Shown: positions 50,500 to 59,083 of the stretch, piece after piece | Position numbering within the stretch: position 1 is the first letter of the stretch | Layout: each line of letters opens with the position of its first letter | NCBI GenBank assembly: GCA_963422705.1 | Contig: OY730443.1 | Location: forward strand, 2,356,001 to 2,420,000 | Reading direction: 5' to 3' | Length of the DNA: 64,000 bases | From: G963422705 sp963422705 | Lineage (GTDB): Bacteria > Poribacteria > WGA-4E > WGA-3G | Notes under the pieces: model-generated | Seen by the model: only the letters and a program-made list of their open reading frames with translations | What the model was told of the DNA's origin: nothing | The model's database searches: none | Translations under genes and position numbers: made by a program

Positions 50500-52765
50500 A
50501 ATTTTAGATTAACTTTATTTCAGAACTACCATGCGACGTGTGGATTGGTGACGCAATCCATCGGAATGCGACACCTGTAGTGTATAGAAATAGACACCAC
50601 TTGCCACGGATTCTCCCACAGCATTTCGCCCATCCCAATATGCCGCCCGCGCACGCGTCCGATAGATACCAGCAGATTGGAAACCGAGCGATAACTGCCG
50701 GATAGACGCGCCATCCGGTGTGTAGATATCAATCAAAACCTCAGCGGCTTGTGCCAAATCGTAAGGTATCCACGTCTCCGGATTAAAAGGATTTGGGTAG
50801 TTCGGCAACAGCACCGTCTCTGTAGCCATCGCCATATTTAGAAGACGCTCCAAGGTAGCAATGCCTTTGCGAAAAACCGCGGTACCGTCATCCGCTGTAT
50901 ACGCTTTGCTAAGCCACGACGTCAGGCTGTCAACCTGATGTCCCGGGAGCTGTGGAGGTGCTAGCGGGGCAGCGGTGCCGTGAGATGTTTCCCCGAAATG
51001 CGACGCGACAATAATCAAGTCGATGACGTCTATCGTGCCATCTTCATTCACATCGCCTCTCGGAAATTCTTGGCGCGTTTTGCCAAAATTGTTTGAAATG
51101 AGGAGAATATCCAGGATATCGACGACGCCATCCTTATTGATATCCCACCGCAGCAGTTGCGGCGAGATTATCGATGGTGCTAAAGGTAAAGCTGATTGCC
51201 AACCGGCACGAAGCTGTTCGCTGAGCTGGGCAACGAGTCCAGCGGTTTCAGGCAGCGACGCGATATTGACGGTTTCATCCGGCGCTATCTCATAATCATA
51301 GAGCTCCTTCCCACGTCGTCCTTTTTGCCCCCATTCCGTGTATCTGTATCGCTCAGTGCGCATGGAGTAACCTTTAATACCCCCGCGTCTGACTTCGCTA
51401 AAAGCAGCCGTTTTCCAAGAACGTGTCGGGTTTTCAATGACGGGCATGACACTAAGTCCCTCGAGTTCTGGAGGCGTTAACAATCCGCATGCATCGCAGA
51501 GTGTCGGATAAATGTCTACCAACTCAACCAAGGCATCGGTTTTAGCATTCAGATGAGATTGCCCGGGTACGCTGACAATCAAAGGGGAGCGCAGTGATGC
51601 CTCAAAAAGCGTATTCTTTCTCCACAATCCATGTTCACCTAGATGAAATCCGTGGTCACCGCAGAAAACAATGACTGTATTCTTTGTGAGTTCTAACGCG
51701 TCTAACTGAGTTAGGACGAGCCCCACCAAGGCATCTACATAACTTATATTCGCTGCATAGGCGCGGGTTAATTCCAAAGTTTTCGCATCGGAAAAGGGTG
51801 GGTTCCTAGAAATGTCTTGATATACCTTCAGCGACTTTGAATTTGATGCTATCTGTGGTGCATTCATCGGGAGGTTTGAATCCACGGGAACTTTAAAATC
51901 TTGGGCTGAGTACAAGTCAAAGTAGTGACGGGGGGCATAGAAAGGTAAATGCGGTTTGTTAAAGCCGACTGCAAGAAAAAATGAAAAATCTTTAATGTCT
52001 GCGAGCGTATCTACCGCTGCGTTCGCAATTTTGCCATCTTCTAATTCATCATCCTCAACCTCAAGTGCCGCCCAAGATGGAGACGTCGTTCTATTAATAG
52101 AACGATGCGGCTCCCGCCAAATGGGTTCACTCCACGAAAGTTCATCCTCCGTTGCAGGAATTCTATGGACGATTTTACCGACAGAACCGGTGTGGTAACC
52201 CTGTGCTTTGAAATGCTGGGGAAGCGTCACTGCCGCCGGCAAATTCGCCCGCACATCCGCTGAGTTGTTACGAACGGAAGTTGTCTCCGGACGCAACCCT
52301 GTTAGCAGTGAAGCCCGTGAGGGGTTGCAAAGCGGAAACTGGCAATATGTGCGATTAAAAAGTGTGCCACGTCGCGCTAAAGCATCAATGTTCGGTGTAT
52401 ACATCTCAGGATGTCCATAACACCCTAGCATTGGACGCAAATCATCCACAATGATGAACAAAACGTTATATCGGCTGGTTGCCGATGCGTTCAGATGAGG
52501 TAAAAGCCCTGTTGTGAAGGCAGCTGCACCGGCTTTCACACTTGTTGATAGAAAATCACGCCGTGTAAAAGTGCTTTTTATTCCGTTGTCGTCCATTGAT
52601 GGAATAACTCCAATGACGCCATTATTTTTAGAGATGTCTCATTATGATAACCAAGCTGTGCTATCGTGTCGTAGAAAATCGGGGCAAGTTTCGGATGTAC
52701 ATCAAACGGCTGCCTAGCGGGCACCGGATATAACGTGTCGCGGGCATAATCAAGAAATTGCCGTT
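50000..52765. repeat. Copy B of a tandem duplication (Wzi-like 5' part, sulfatase, sulfotransferase 3' part)
   Basis: Matches about 54373-57145 with an offset of 4374 to 4380. The right breakpoint is sharp: both copies read CAAGAAATTGCCGTTC and then diverge. The left limit lies in the Wzi-like gene near VTNLF. Within the copies identity is high except in the middle of the sulfatase gene. Confidence 0.9.
50515..52596 (-). CDS. Tat-exported sulfatase with dockerin and C-terminal sorting domain (copy B)
   Basis: A 693-residue arylsulfatase-type enzyme. A twin-arginine signal (TRRDFLSTSVKAGAAAF) leads it out of the cell. The sulfatase domain spans about 43-460: metal Asp51-Asp52, the Cys90-NPSR site whose Cys must become formylglycine, and FCGDHGFHLGEHG with further metal ligands. 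A dockerin-like pair of calcium loops follows (DINKDGVVDILDILLI and DVNEDGTIDVIDLIIV). The tail LPNYPNPFNPETWIPY starts an Ig-like sorting domain. It removes sulfate from a glycan, likely at the cell surface. Residues 141-329 differ strongly from copy A while both ends are almost identical. A good promoter lies at 52813-52841. Confidence 0.92.
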   Translation of the reverse strand: MDDNGIKSTFTRRDFLSTSVKAGAAAFTTGLLPHLNASATSRYNVLFIIVDDLRPMLGCYGHPEMYTPNIDALARRGTLFNRTYCQFPLCNPSRASLLTGLRPETTSVRNNSADVRANLPAAVTLPQHFKAQGYHTGSVGKIVHRIPATEDELSWSEPIWREPHRSINRTTSPSWAALEVEDDELEDGKIANAAVDTLADIKDFSFFLAVGFNKPHLPFYAPRHYFDLYSAQDFKVPVDSNLPMNAPQIASNSKSLKVYQDISRNPPFSDAKTLELTRAYAANISYVDALVGLVLTQLDALELTKNTVIVFCGDHGFHLGEHGLWRKNTLFEASLRSPLIVSVPGQSHLNAKTDALVELVDIYPTLCDACGLLTPPELEGLSVMPVIENPTRSWKTAAFSEVRRGGIKGYSMRTERYRYTEWGQKGRRGKELYDYEIAPDETVNIASLPETAGLVAQLSEQLRAGWQSALPLAPSIISPQLLRWDINKDGVVDILDILLISNNFGKTRQEFPRGDVNEDGTIDVIDLIIVASHFGETSHGTAAPLAPPQLPGHQVDSLTSWLSKAYTADDGTAVFRKGIATLERLLNMAMATETVLLPNYPNPFNPETWIPYDLAQAAEVLIDIYTPDGASIRQLSLGFQSAGIYRTRARAAYWDGRNAVGESVASGVYFYTLQVSHSDGLRHQSTRRMVVLK

Positions 52766-52898
52766 CATTTCCCGTGACAACAAATCCGTTCACTCTTTTA
52801 AAGAACCTATATATTATACCCAATTTTAGGGCAAAAGTCAACTGCCGAGGATAGTTAGGTAGGGCGATGAGTGCTCCAGGCTTTAATCCATTTTCCAT
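52578..52898 (-). pseudogene. Sulfotransferase C-terminal remnant (copy B)
   Basis: The last about 43 residues of this frame (ERQFLDYARDTLYPVPARQP, then HPKLAPIFYDTIAQLGYHN) match the end of the sulfotransferase at 57018-58019. The original TAG is GAG here (52638-52640), so the frame runs on to 52578 and overlaps the sulfatase start. The N-terminal part has no homology and holds no PAPS loop. It is the broken edge of the tandem duplication. Confidence 0.85.
52813..52841 (-). promoter_or_regulatory. Strong promoter upstream of sulfatase copy B
   Basis: Minus strand: TTGACT at 52841-52836, 17-nt spacer, TATAAT at 52818-52813. It lies beyond the duplication breakpoint (52765), in unique sequence, and would transcribe the remnant and sulfatase B. 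Confidence 0.7.
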
Positions 52899-53205
52899 CC
52901 TGGGCGTTTCGGTTTCCTAATCGGCCGGCTACCTGCTCATCAAAAAAGGCCCGGAACCACCCCTTTCCTTAAAACGGAATGATTTTGATAAGAACACGGC
53001 GATTCGTGAGCGTTTTCGACATGATTTTGATAAGAACGCAGCGATTCGTGAGCGTTTTCGACTTAACTTCATTTGATAAAGAAAAGGCATGAAATCTTCG
53101 TTTAAAAAGCGCACAGTTCATTTAACACAGGCTTTCACCCTAACAAGTATCACCGTACTAGACAAACACGAACGATGCGCTCGAAAGAAATTTGATGATG
53201 CGAAC
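52899..53205. other. Gene-free stretch between the two duplicated units
   Basis: About 300 bases with no convincing gene on either strand. The main content is the 42-bp tandem repeat at 52979-53062. A 61-codon leftward frame at 52929-53114 simply translates that repeat. Confidence 0.5.
52979..53062. repeat. 42-bp tandem repeat, two copies
   Basis: 52979-53020 and 53021-53062 differ at two positions (ACACGG against ACGCAG). Each unit starts ATGATTTTGATAAGAAC and ends GAGCGTTTTCGAC. Confidence 0.9.
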
Positions 53206-54873
53206 CTACCAAAAATTAGGGAATTCGCCCTGGAAACGGAGAAGTGCCTTCGCTTGAATTTGATTTCCGTTTTCATGGACATCTCTGCGATTTCCGACGT
53301 TCCGTCGCCACATGCGTGCCCATTCTGCATATAGCGAATAGTGCCCAATTGTAACCCAGTTCGCGCCAACTTTTAGTGTATGTTCACTCTGTGTGACACC
53401 GGATAAAGGCATCCACACGTCATCCGCGGGTGCCTCCGGTGGATGCCGTTTATCAATGTTGCCGGTTCCATGTCGTTCGAGTTCGTAGGTAAAAACAGTT
53501 TCTAGTTGCTCCGTCAATCGCCGCCGGAGTTCTATCCATAAATTGTCTGCGTCGCTACCGATTTGATGCCCGAGTGGTGTTGTAAAATGTTTGTAGACGT
53601 TCACAGGATTTTCGTGCGTATACGCGTATTGGTTGATAAATGCGTACTCGGCGTGCAAATCGACATCCGCTAGTCCGAACGGGTCCGTGAGGTAAATTCC
53701 ACCGAGAACACCAAATTTTGTATCCCAGTGCTTAAAACCGGCTGCGGGATTCGCATCGTCTACCATCAATTCGCCATAAATCTCAAAGTTGTCCGCGGCC
53801 CTGAGGCGCATATCAACACTGGCGGAAACGTTATCGCCACTCCCTGGCGCCCGGCTGTCCGCCCGCGAGATTGTCTGTTCGTTAACCAAATAGATATTGA
53901 TAGGATTTAGATAACCCGCCTCAAAACGGTTGCCAAAGACAACAACTTCGGACACCGCGAATCCAAATCGCTCCCAGAAATATCCCTCAATTCTGTGTCC
54001 TGAAATGTATTTTTCATTGATGTCTACTGCCATGTCTTCTAAGATACCTGTGAAGGAGGTGAAATGAATGGTTTTGTAAGTTGTTTGTAATTTGAGCATG
54101 TCTATCGCAATGGGATTTTCTGAAATCAGCAAGCTTCCATGATACCCTGGTCCCCATCGGATTGTGTCTTGCCCGAATTGTAACTCAAACCATGGCAAAT
54201 TGAATTTGACGTACGCATTCGCCGTCGTCCGATTTTTCAATCCGCCCTCTAATTGTCTATATTTTGATTCGTCCGGAAAAATATCGTTAAAAAAGTCGCC
54301 ATATAAAAACCGATATGCAAAATCGGATGTGAATGCGAAATCCTCCCCGAATTGTCCATAGACGTGTGGAAACAAATTCGTAACAAACATCGTTCCTTCA
54401 ACCGGGGGCTCCCCAGACACATTGTCAACTAGCCGAGTGATTGCTTGTTGCTGCATTCTTAAATCAAAAGATAAGCGATAGTCTTCGTCAGTAAGTGTCA
54501 TGATGTGCATTTTTCGATGGAAAGGTGTTCGGTTTCCAGCGGGTGCCGCCTCGGAATAAAATGCTAACAAAGCGTTTAGCCGGCCCCGTTCATTCGTGCT
54601 CAGTGTAATTGTGCCTTCCTGCTGTTTGCGATGCGCTTCCATCAGTAGGAACACAACCTGTTTTCGCGTTAACGGCAGCGAACCGCGGGAGATGCCGGGT
54701 AATACCCGTTTATTAAGTAAGCGATGAATAAAGCGATAAGTCTCACGATTAAAATCAGAAAGTTTGGGGTTGATGGGAATATTGAGAAGCGAGGCGGCTT
54801 CTGTGTTCCCAATAAAGGTAAAAGCGGTGAGAAACGCTAGCATGCCAATAATTAGCGGGGTACGGAAAGTCAT
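53206..54873 (-). CDS. Wzi-like outer-membrane capsule assembly protein
   Basis: A 555-residue protein with signal peptide (cleavage after TEA near residue 26). The N-terminal about 110 residues form a helical region with ETYRFIHRLLNKRVLPGISR. The rest alternates strands with aromatic ends as in an outer-membrane barrel, including the family blocks LPWFELQFGQDTIRWGPGYH and ISENPIAIDMLKLQTTYK, typical of Wzi-type or related capsule proteins. It may bind or export the polysaccharide made by this island. It follows sulfatase A by 15 bp on the same strand and is the intact counterpart of the remnant at 49947-50499. Confidence 0.8.
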   Translation of the reverse strand: MTFRTPLIIGMLAFLTAFTFIGNTEAASLLNIPINPKLSDFNRETYRFIHRLLNKRVLPGISRGSLPLTRKQVVFLLMEAHRKQQEGTITLSTNERGRLNALLAFYSEAAPAGNRTPFHRKMHIMTLTDEDYRLSFDLRMQQQAITRLVDNVSGEPPVEGTMFVTNLFPHVYGQFGEDFAFTSDFAYRFLYGDFFNDIFPDESKYRQLEGGLKNRTTANAYVKFNLPWFELQFGQDTIRWGPGYHGSLLISENPIAIDMLKLQTTYKTIHFTSFTGILEDMAVDINEKYISGHRIEGYFWERFGFAVSEVVVFGNRFEAGYLNPINIYLVNEQTISRADSRAPGSGDNVSASVDMRLRAADNFEIYGELMVDDANPAAGFKHWDTKFGVLGGIYLTDPFGLADVDLHAEYAFINQYAYTHENPVNVYKHFTTPLGHQIGSDADNLWIELRRRLTEQLETVFTYELERHGTGNIDKRHPPEAPADDVWMPLSGVTQSEHTLKVGANWVTIGHYSLYAEWARMWRRNVGNRRDVHENGNQIQAKALLRFQGEFPNFW

Positions 54874-57145
54874 AATTTTAGATTAACCTTATTTCAGAAC
54901 TACCATTCGGCGTGTCGATTGGTGACGCAATCCATCGGAATACAACGCCTGTAGTGTATAGAGATAGATACCACTTGCCACGGATTCTCCCACAGCATTT
55001 CGCCCATCCCAATATGCCGCCCGCGCACGCGTCCGATAGATACCAGCAGATTGGAAACCGAGTGATAACTGCCGGATAGGCGCGCCATCCGGGGTGTAGA
55101 TATCAATCAAAACCTCAGCCGCTTGTGCCAAATCGTAAGGTATCCACGTCTCCGGATTAAAAGGATTTGGGTAGTTCGGCAGCAACACCGTCTCTGTAGC
55201 CATCGCCATATTTAGAAGACGCTCCAAGGTAGCAATGCCTTTGCGAAAAACCGCGGTACCGTCATCCGCTGTATACGCTTTGCTAAGCCACGACGTCAGG
55301 CTGTCAACCTGATGTCCCGGGAGCTGTGGAGGTGCTAGCGGGGCAGCGGTGCCGTGAGATGTTTCCCCGAAATGCGACGCGACAATAATCAAGTCGATGA
55401 CGTCTATCGTGCCATCTTCATTCACATCGCCTCTCGGAAATTCTTGGCGCGTTTTGCCAAAATTGTTTGAAATGAGGAGAATATCCAGGATATCGACGAC
55501 GCCATCCTTATTGATATCCCACCGCAGCAGTTGCGGCGAGATTATCGATGGCGCTAAAGGTAAAGCTGATTGCCAACCGGCACGAAGCTGTTCGCTGAGC
55601 TGGGCAACGAGTCCAGCGGTTTCAGGCAGCGACGCGATATTGACGGTTTCATCCGGACCTATCTCATAATCATAGAGCTCCTTCCCACGTCGTCCTTTTT
55701 GACCCCATTCCGTGTATCTGTATCGCTCAGTGCGCATGGAGGAAGCTCTCATACCCCCGCGTCTGACTTCGCTAAAAGCAGCCGTTTTCCAGGAACGCGT
55801 TGGGTTTTCAATCACAGGCATGACACTAAGTCCCTCGAGTTCTGGAGGCGTTAACAATCCGCATGCATCACAGAGTGTCGGATAAATGTCTACCAACTCA
55901 ACCAAGGCATCGGTTTTAGCATTCAGATGAGATTGCCCGGGTACGCTGACAATCAAAGGGGAGCGGAGTGATGCCTCAAAAAGCGTCCGCTTTTCCCATA
56001 TTCCCTGCTCTCCAAGGTGATGCCCGTGGTCACCGCAGAAAACAATGACTGTATTTTCAGCAAGTCCAAGGGTATCTAATTGGACGAGCACTCTGCCAAT
56101 CTGTGCATCTACGTAACTTATCGATGCCGCGTATGCCTTAATTAGCTCCAAAGTTTTCTCGTGAGAAAGCGGCGTATTTCCTGAAGGTAAATCTTGGTAG
56201 GACAGGATTTGTTGCCAATTTGTGGATGCGATAGCAGGTGCATCTTTAGGTAGAAGGGCTGAATTAGGCAATTTGAAGGTTTGCGTTTCGTATAATTCAA
56301 AATATTTCTTTGGCATCTTAAGAGGTAAATGAGGTTTGTAAAACCCAACTGCAAGGAGAAATGGGCGTTCCTTGAGATGTGATAGAACCTCAACTGCCCG
56401 TTTTGCGGTTTTACCGTCCCTGAGCTCGTCATCCCCAACGTCAAGGGCTTGCCAAGACGGGGTTTCTTCTAGAATGAATGGTATCCATGGCGGCCTCCAT
56501 GATGCTACACTCCATGAATTTTCATCATCTTGGAAGCTCGGGAGGTGTGTAATCCTACCGACAGATTGGGTGTGATACCCGGCGGCTTTGAAATGTTGCG
56601 GAAGCGTCACTGCCTCGGGCAAATTCGCCCGCACATCCGCTAAGTTGTTTCGAACGAAAGTTGTCCCCGGACGCAACCCTGTTAGCATTGAAGCCCGTGA
56701 GGGGTTACAAAGCGGAAACTGGCAATATGCGCGATTAAAAAGCGTGCCGCGGCGCGCTAAAGCATCAATGTTCGGTGTATACATCTCAGGATGTCCATAA
56801 CACCCAAGCATCGGACGCAAATCATCCACAATGATGAACAAAACGTTATATCGGCTGGTTGCCGATGCGTTCAGATGAGGTAAAAGAGCTGTTGTAAAGG
56901 CAGCTGCACCGGCTTTCACACTTGTTGATAGAAAATCACGCCGTGTAAAGGCGCTTTTTATTCCGTTGTCGTCCATTGATGGAATAACTCCTATGACGTC
57001 ATTATTTTTAGAGATGCCTAATTATGATAACCAAGTTGTACCATCGTGTCGTAGAAAATCGGGGCAAGTTTTGGATGTATATCAAACGGCTGCCTAGCGG
57101 GCACCGGACGTAACGTTTCGCGGGCATAATCAAGAAATTGCCGTT
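54373..57145. repeat. Copy A of the tandem duplication
   Basis: The intact copy. It holds the 5' part of the Wzi-like gene, sulfatase A and the 3' end of the sulfotransferase. See copy B at 50000-52765. Confidence 0.9.
54889..56976 (-). CDS. Tat-exported sulfatase with dockerin and C-terminal sorting domain (copy A)
   Basis: A 695-residue paralogue of the enzyme at 50515-52596 with the same order: twin-arginine signal, sulfatase domain with Cys90-NPSR, dockerin loops and PNYPNPFNPETWIPY tail. Outside residues about 141-331 only a handful of positions differ. Inside that segment most residues differ (for example RITHLPSFQDDENSW against the other copy's KIVHRIPATEDELSW), yet catalytic parts are kept, such as FCGDHGHHLGEQG. 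The diverged segment lines the substrate pocket in this family, so the two enzymes may cut different sulfate positions. Its gene follows the sulfotransferase closely and precedes the intact Wzi-like gene. Confidence 0.92.
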   Translation of the reverse strand: MDDNGIKSAFTRRDFLSTSVKAGAAAFTTALLPHLNASATSRYNVLFIIVDDLRPMLGCYGHPEMYTPNIDALARRGTLFNRAYCQFPLCNPSRASMLTGLRPGTTFVRNNLADVRANLPEAVTLPQHFKAAGYHTQSVGRITHLPSFQDDENSWSVASWRPPWIPFILEETPSWQALDVGDDELRDGKTAKRAVEVLSHLKERPFLLAVGFYKPHLPLKMPKKYFELYETQTFKLPNSALLPKDAPAIASTNWQQILSYQDLPSGNTPLSHEKTLELIKAYAASISYVDAQIGRVLVQLDTLGLAENTVIVFCGDHGHHLGEQGIWEKRTLFEASLRSPLIVSVPGQSHLNAKTDALVELVDIYPTLCDACGLLTPPELEGLSVMPVIENPTRSWKTAAFSEVRRGGMRASSMRTERYRYTEWGQKGRRGKELYDYEIGPDETVNIASLPETAGLVAQLSEQLRAGWQSALPLAPSIISPQLLRWDINKDGVVDILDILLISNNFGKTRQEFPRGDVNEDGTIDVIDLIIVASHFGETSHGTAAPLAPPQLPGHQVDSLTSWLSKAYTADDGTAVFRKGIATLERLLNMAMATETVLLPNYPNPFNPETWIPYDLAQAAEVLIDIYTPDGAPIRQLSLGFQSAGIYRTRARAAYWDGRNAVGESVASGIYLYTLQALYSDGLRHQSTRRMVVLK

Positions 57146-58019
57146 CTTCCGGCAATTGGCAGAATGCACATAATCTCGAAAACGTTTTGTCGGGCTGCGA
57201 TGTTAACTCCTCAAAGCGCACGAGGTGAACGCAATCGTGGGAAGTGCGCATTAAATGGAGCCCTTGTCGCATTGTCACTATCCATTCCACCATCGCTCTG
57301 TCCAAATGCCGCCCGGTTTTTCTGATGTCTTCACCTATGTTGTTGAAATCAACATTTCCGACGACAAGTTGTTCTACCAAGAGTTTCCATTTCCTGTCGT
57401 TCACGCCCCACCAATCGTGGTGTTCGCCATTTACACGAACACCGAGACGTTTGGACCAGGTAGCAATGGAATGACACGTATCCCAGCCATTCCGCACGAG
57501 AAAAATAAAACGGGCATCCGGAAAAAGGGCTCTAACGAAATCTATCCGAAAGATGAGTTCCGGGTACTTGTCAACCAGTCGCTGTGAAAAGGTACTCGCC
57601 AAATAGGCGCCAAACAACCGATGCGCGCGTTGACACATTTCGTCGGTGGCATCTTCCGCTGTGAGGCGATACCTTGCGAATGCTTGACTATAGTTGCCAA
57701 TGACATCTTCGTGCGGATGGATGAGATGCCACATCGCTTTGGGTTCATTTAAGTATCCAACCTGGCGATGCATAGATAACACAATCCCTAAAATCGTTGT
57801 GCCACTCCGCCCTGTCCCCAAGATGAAAATCGGTTTTTCAACGGGTTTAAACCGTGCACGACTCGCAATGACTCCTTTCAAGAGAGAAAATACCAGCGGA
57901 TTTATCCAACGCCCCTTTGTTGTTACGGGGCGCCCTTCAAAGAGAACATAACTCATGAGGCGAGTCAATGCCTTGGCCGGGCGCGTTTTTATATAAAGTG
58001 GGTTAAGTTGGGCTATCAT
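57018..58019 (-). CDS. Sulfotransferase
   Basis: A 333-residue sulfotransferase that moves sulfate from PAPS to an acceptor, here probably a polysaccharide. The PAPS 5'-phosphosulfate loop is ILGTGRSGTTILGIVL; the 3'-phosphate site is ARFIFLVRNGWDTCHSIATW. The end ERQFLDYARETLRPVPARQP is repeated in the remnant at 52578-52898. No signal or obvious membrane segment is seen, consistent with cytoplasmic modification before export. Its ATG overlaps the stop of the next upstream sulfotransferase by 4 nt. Confidence 0.92.
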   Translation of the reverse strand: MIAQLNPLYIKTRPAKALTRLMSYVLFEGRPVTTKGRWINPLVFSLLKGVIASRARFKPVEKPIFILGTGRSGTTILGIVLSMHRQVGYLNEPKAMWHLIHPHEDVIGNYSQAFARYRLTAEDATDEMCQRAHRLFGAYLASTFSQRLVDKYPELIFRIDFVRALFPDARFIFLVRNGWDTCHSIATWSKRLGVRVNGEHHDWWGVNDRKWKLLVEQLVVGNVDFNNIGEDIRKTGRHLDRAMVEWIVTMRQGLHLMRTSHDCVHLVRFEELTSQPDKTFSRLCAFCQLPEERQFLDYARETLRPVPARQPFDIHPKLAPIFYDTMVQLGYHN

Positions 58020-59083
58020 GTTCGCGGAACCCCCGTCGGCGCTGCAGGACGGCTTCCGCCAAGTCGCCTTCTAAGCGTCTCACGGATGTTCTTCATCCTA
58101 TCAAGATTGAAGCAAAATGCCAACCCTAATTTAATTGGAAATGACAACAGCGCAATAGCCAATTTCACCGGATGTGGGCGAACCGGAACAGAACTATAGT
58201 GATGCGTTTTCATCACATCCGTGTTGATGAGTTGGCACAAGTGAATTTCCGCGGAACTCAACCCCCCTTTGTAGCCGGCGCGTTGCCAACTATTGGCGCG
58301 TTCCGGCTTTATGCCCAGTTTCTTCGCATTATCTGTATCAACAGAAGAGCCCACCTGCGGGACTTGAAGGAGTGCCTCCGTGTAAGTCCTGCCAACAAAA
58401 TCACAAATCTGACGAACGGTTTCTTCAGGCGCTGCGAGCAGTTTCTCAAAGTAAATTGATAGAACCCGTTCGCTGTTCGTGAACCTACCTGCTGTGATGA
58501 CAGCAGCATTCCAGATTCGACTTATCGTTATGGGATGATAATTACCCCAATCCCGGAGCATCTCCTTTATCGGCATATCGGTGCCGCCAAGGAATCGGCG
58601 CTTCCATTTCCGCTTTTGTGATAAAAGCACATCGCGCGGGTCACGTATCATGTTAATAATCTTTGCTTCTGGGTAAAGCCTAAGAATCTCATCAATGTAA
58701 AAAACATTGCGTGGTGTCTGGTCACATGGGATGCTTTTTTTATTTTTCGTGGTTTCGTAACGGAGAAAGGACAAGAAGAGGGCAGCTGGCGTTTCCGGAA
58801 ATTTACACAACGTTCTGAGGAAGCTCCGGGCCACTTCGCGGTAGCGACGTGGGCCTCCATGCGTCCGATAGCCCTCCCGTTGAATGCAAAACAGCTGCGC
58901 AGCTAATTCCTCTGCCATCTTTGGAGACAAAAAGTGGGAGACAATCGTAGGGGAACATAACTGTCCAAAGAAATGGAGTTCCCCAAACGTGTAGATTTTC
59001 GGATGTTTTCCCAAAATACGTCCCATCAAGGTTGTGCCGCTTCGGCTGTTACCTACCACAAATAGGGGCTTATTTTCTTTCAT
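58016..59083 (-). CDS. Sulfotransferase
   Basis: A 355-residue sulfotransferase with PAPS loop FVVGNSRSGTTLMGRIL at the N-terminus and 3'-phosphate site AKIINMIRDPRDVLLSQKRKW. A later IYFEKLLAAPEETVRQICDF is the usual family helix. It overlaps the next gene by 4 nt and the upstream glycosidase gene by 14 nt, so these genes are translated as one tight cluster. The acceptor is unknown. It is distinct in sequence from the other three sulfotransferases. Confidence 0.92.
   Translation of the reverse strand: MKENKPLFVVGNSRSGTTLMGRILGKHPKIYTFGELHFFGQLCSPTIVSHFLSPKMAEELAAQLFCIQREGYRTHGGPRRYREVARSFLRTLCKFPETPAALFLSFLRYETTKNKKSIPCDQTPRNVFYIDEILRLYPEAKIINMIRDPRDVLLSQKRKWKRRFLGGTDMPIKEMLRDWGNYHPITISRIWNAAVITAGRFTNSERVLSIYFEKLLAAPEETVRQICDFVGRTYTEALLQVPQVGSSVDTDNAKKLGIKPERANSWQRAGYKGGLSSAEIHLCQLINTDVMKTHHYSSVPVRPHPVKLAIALLSFPIKLGLAFCFNLDRMKNIRETLRRRLGGSRPAAPTGVPRT

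Noticed and set aside
53089..53369. Overlapping short frames on both strands near the end of the Wzi-like gene
   Set aside because: They lie in other frames of the Wzi-like gene or its 3' flank and show no start signals.
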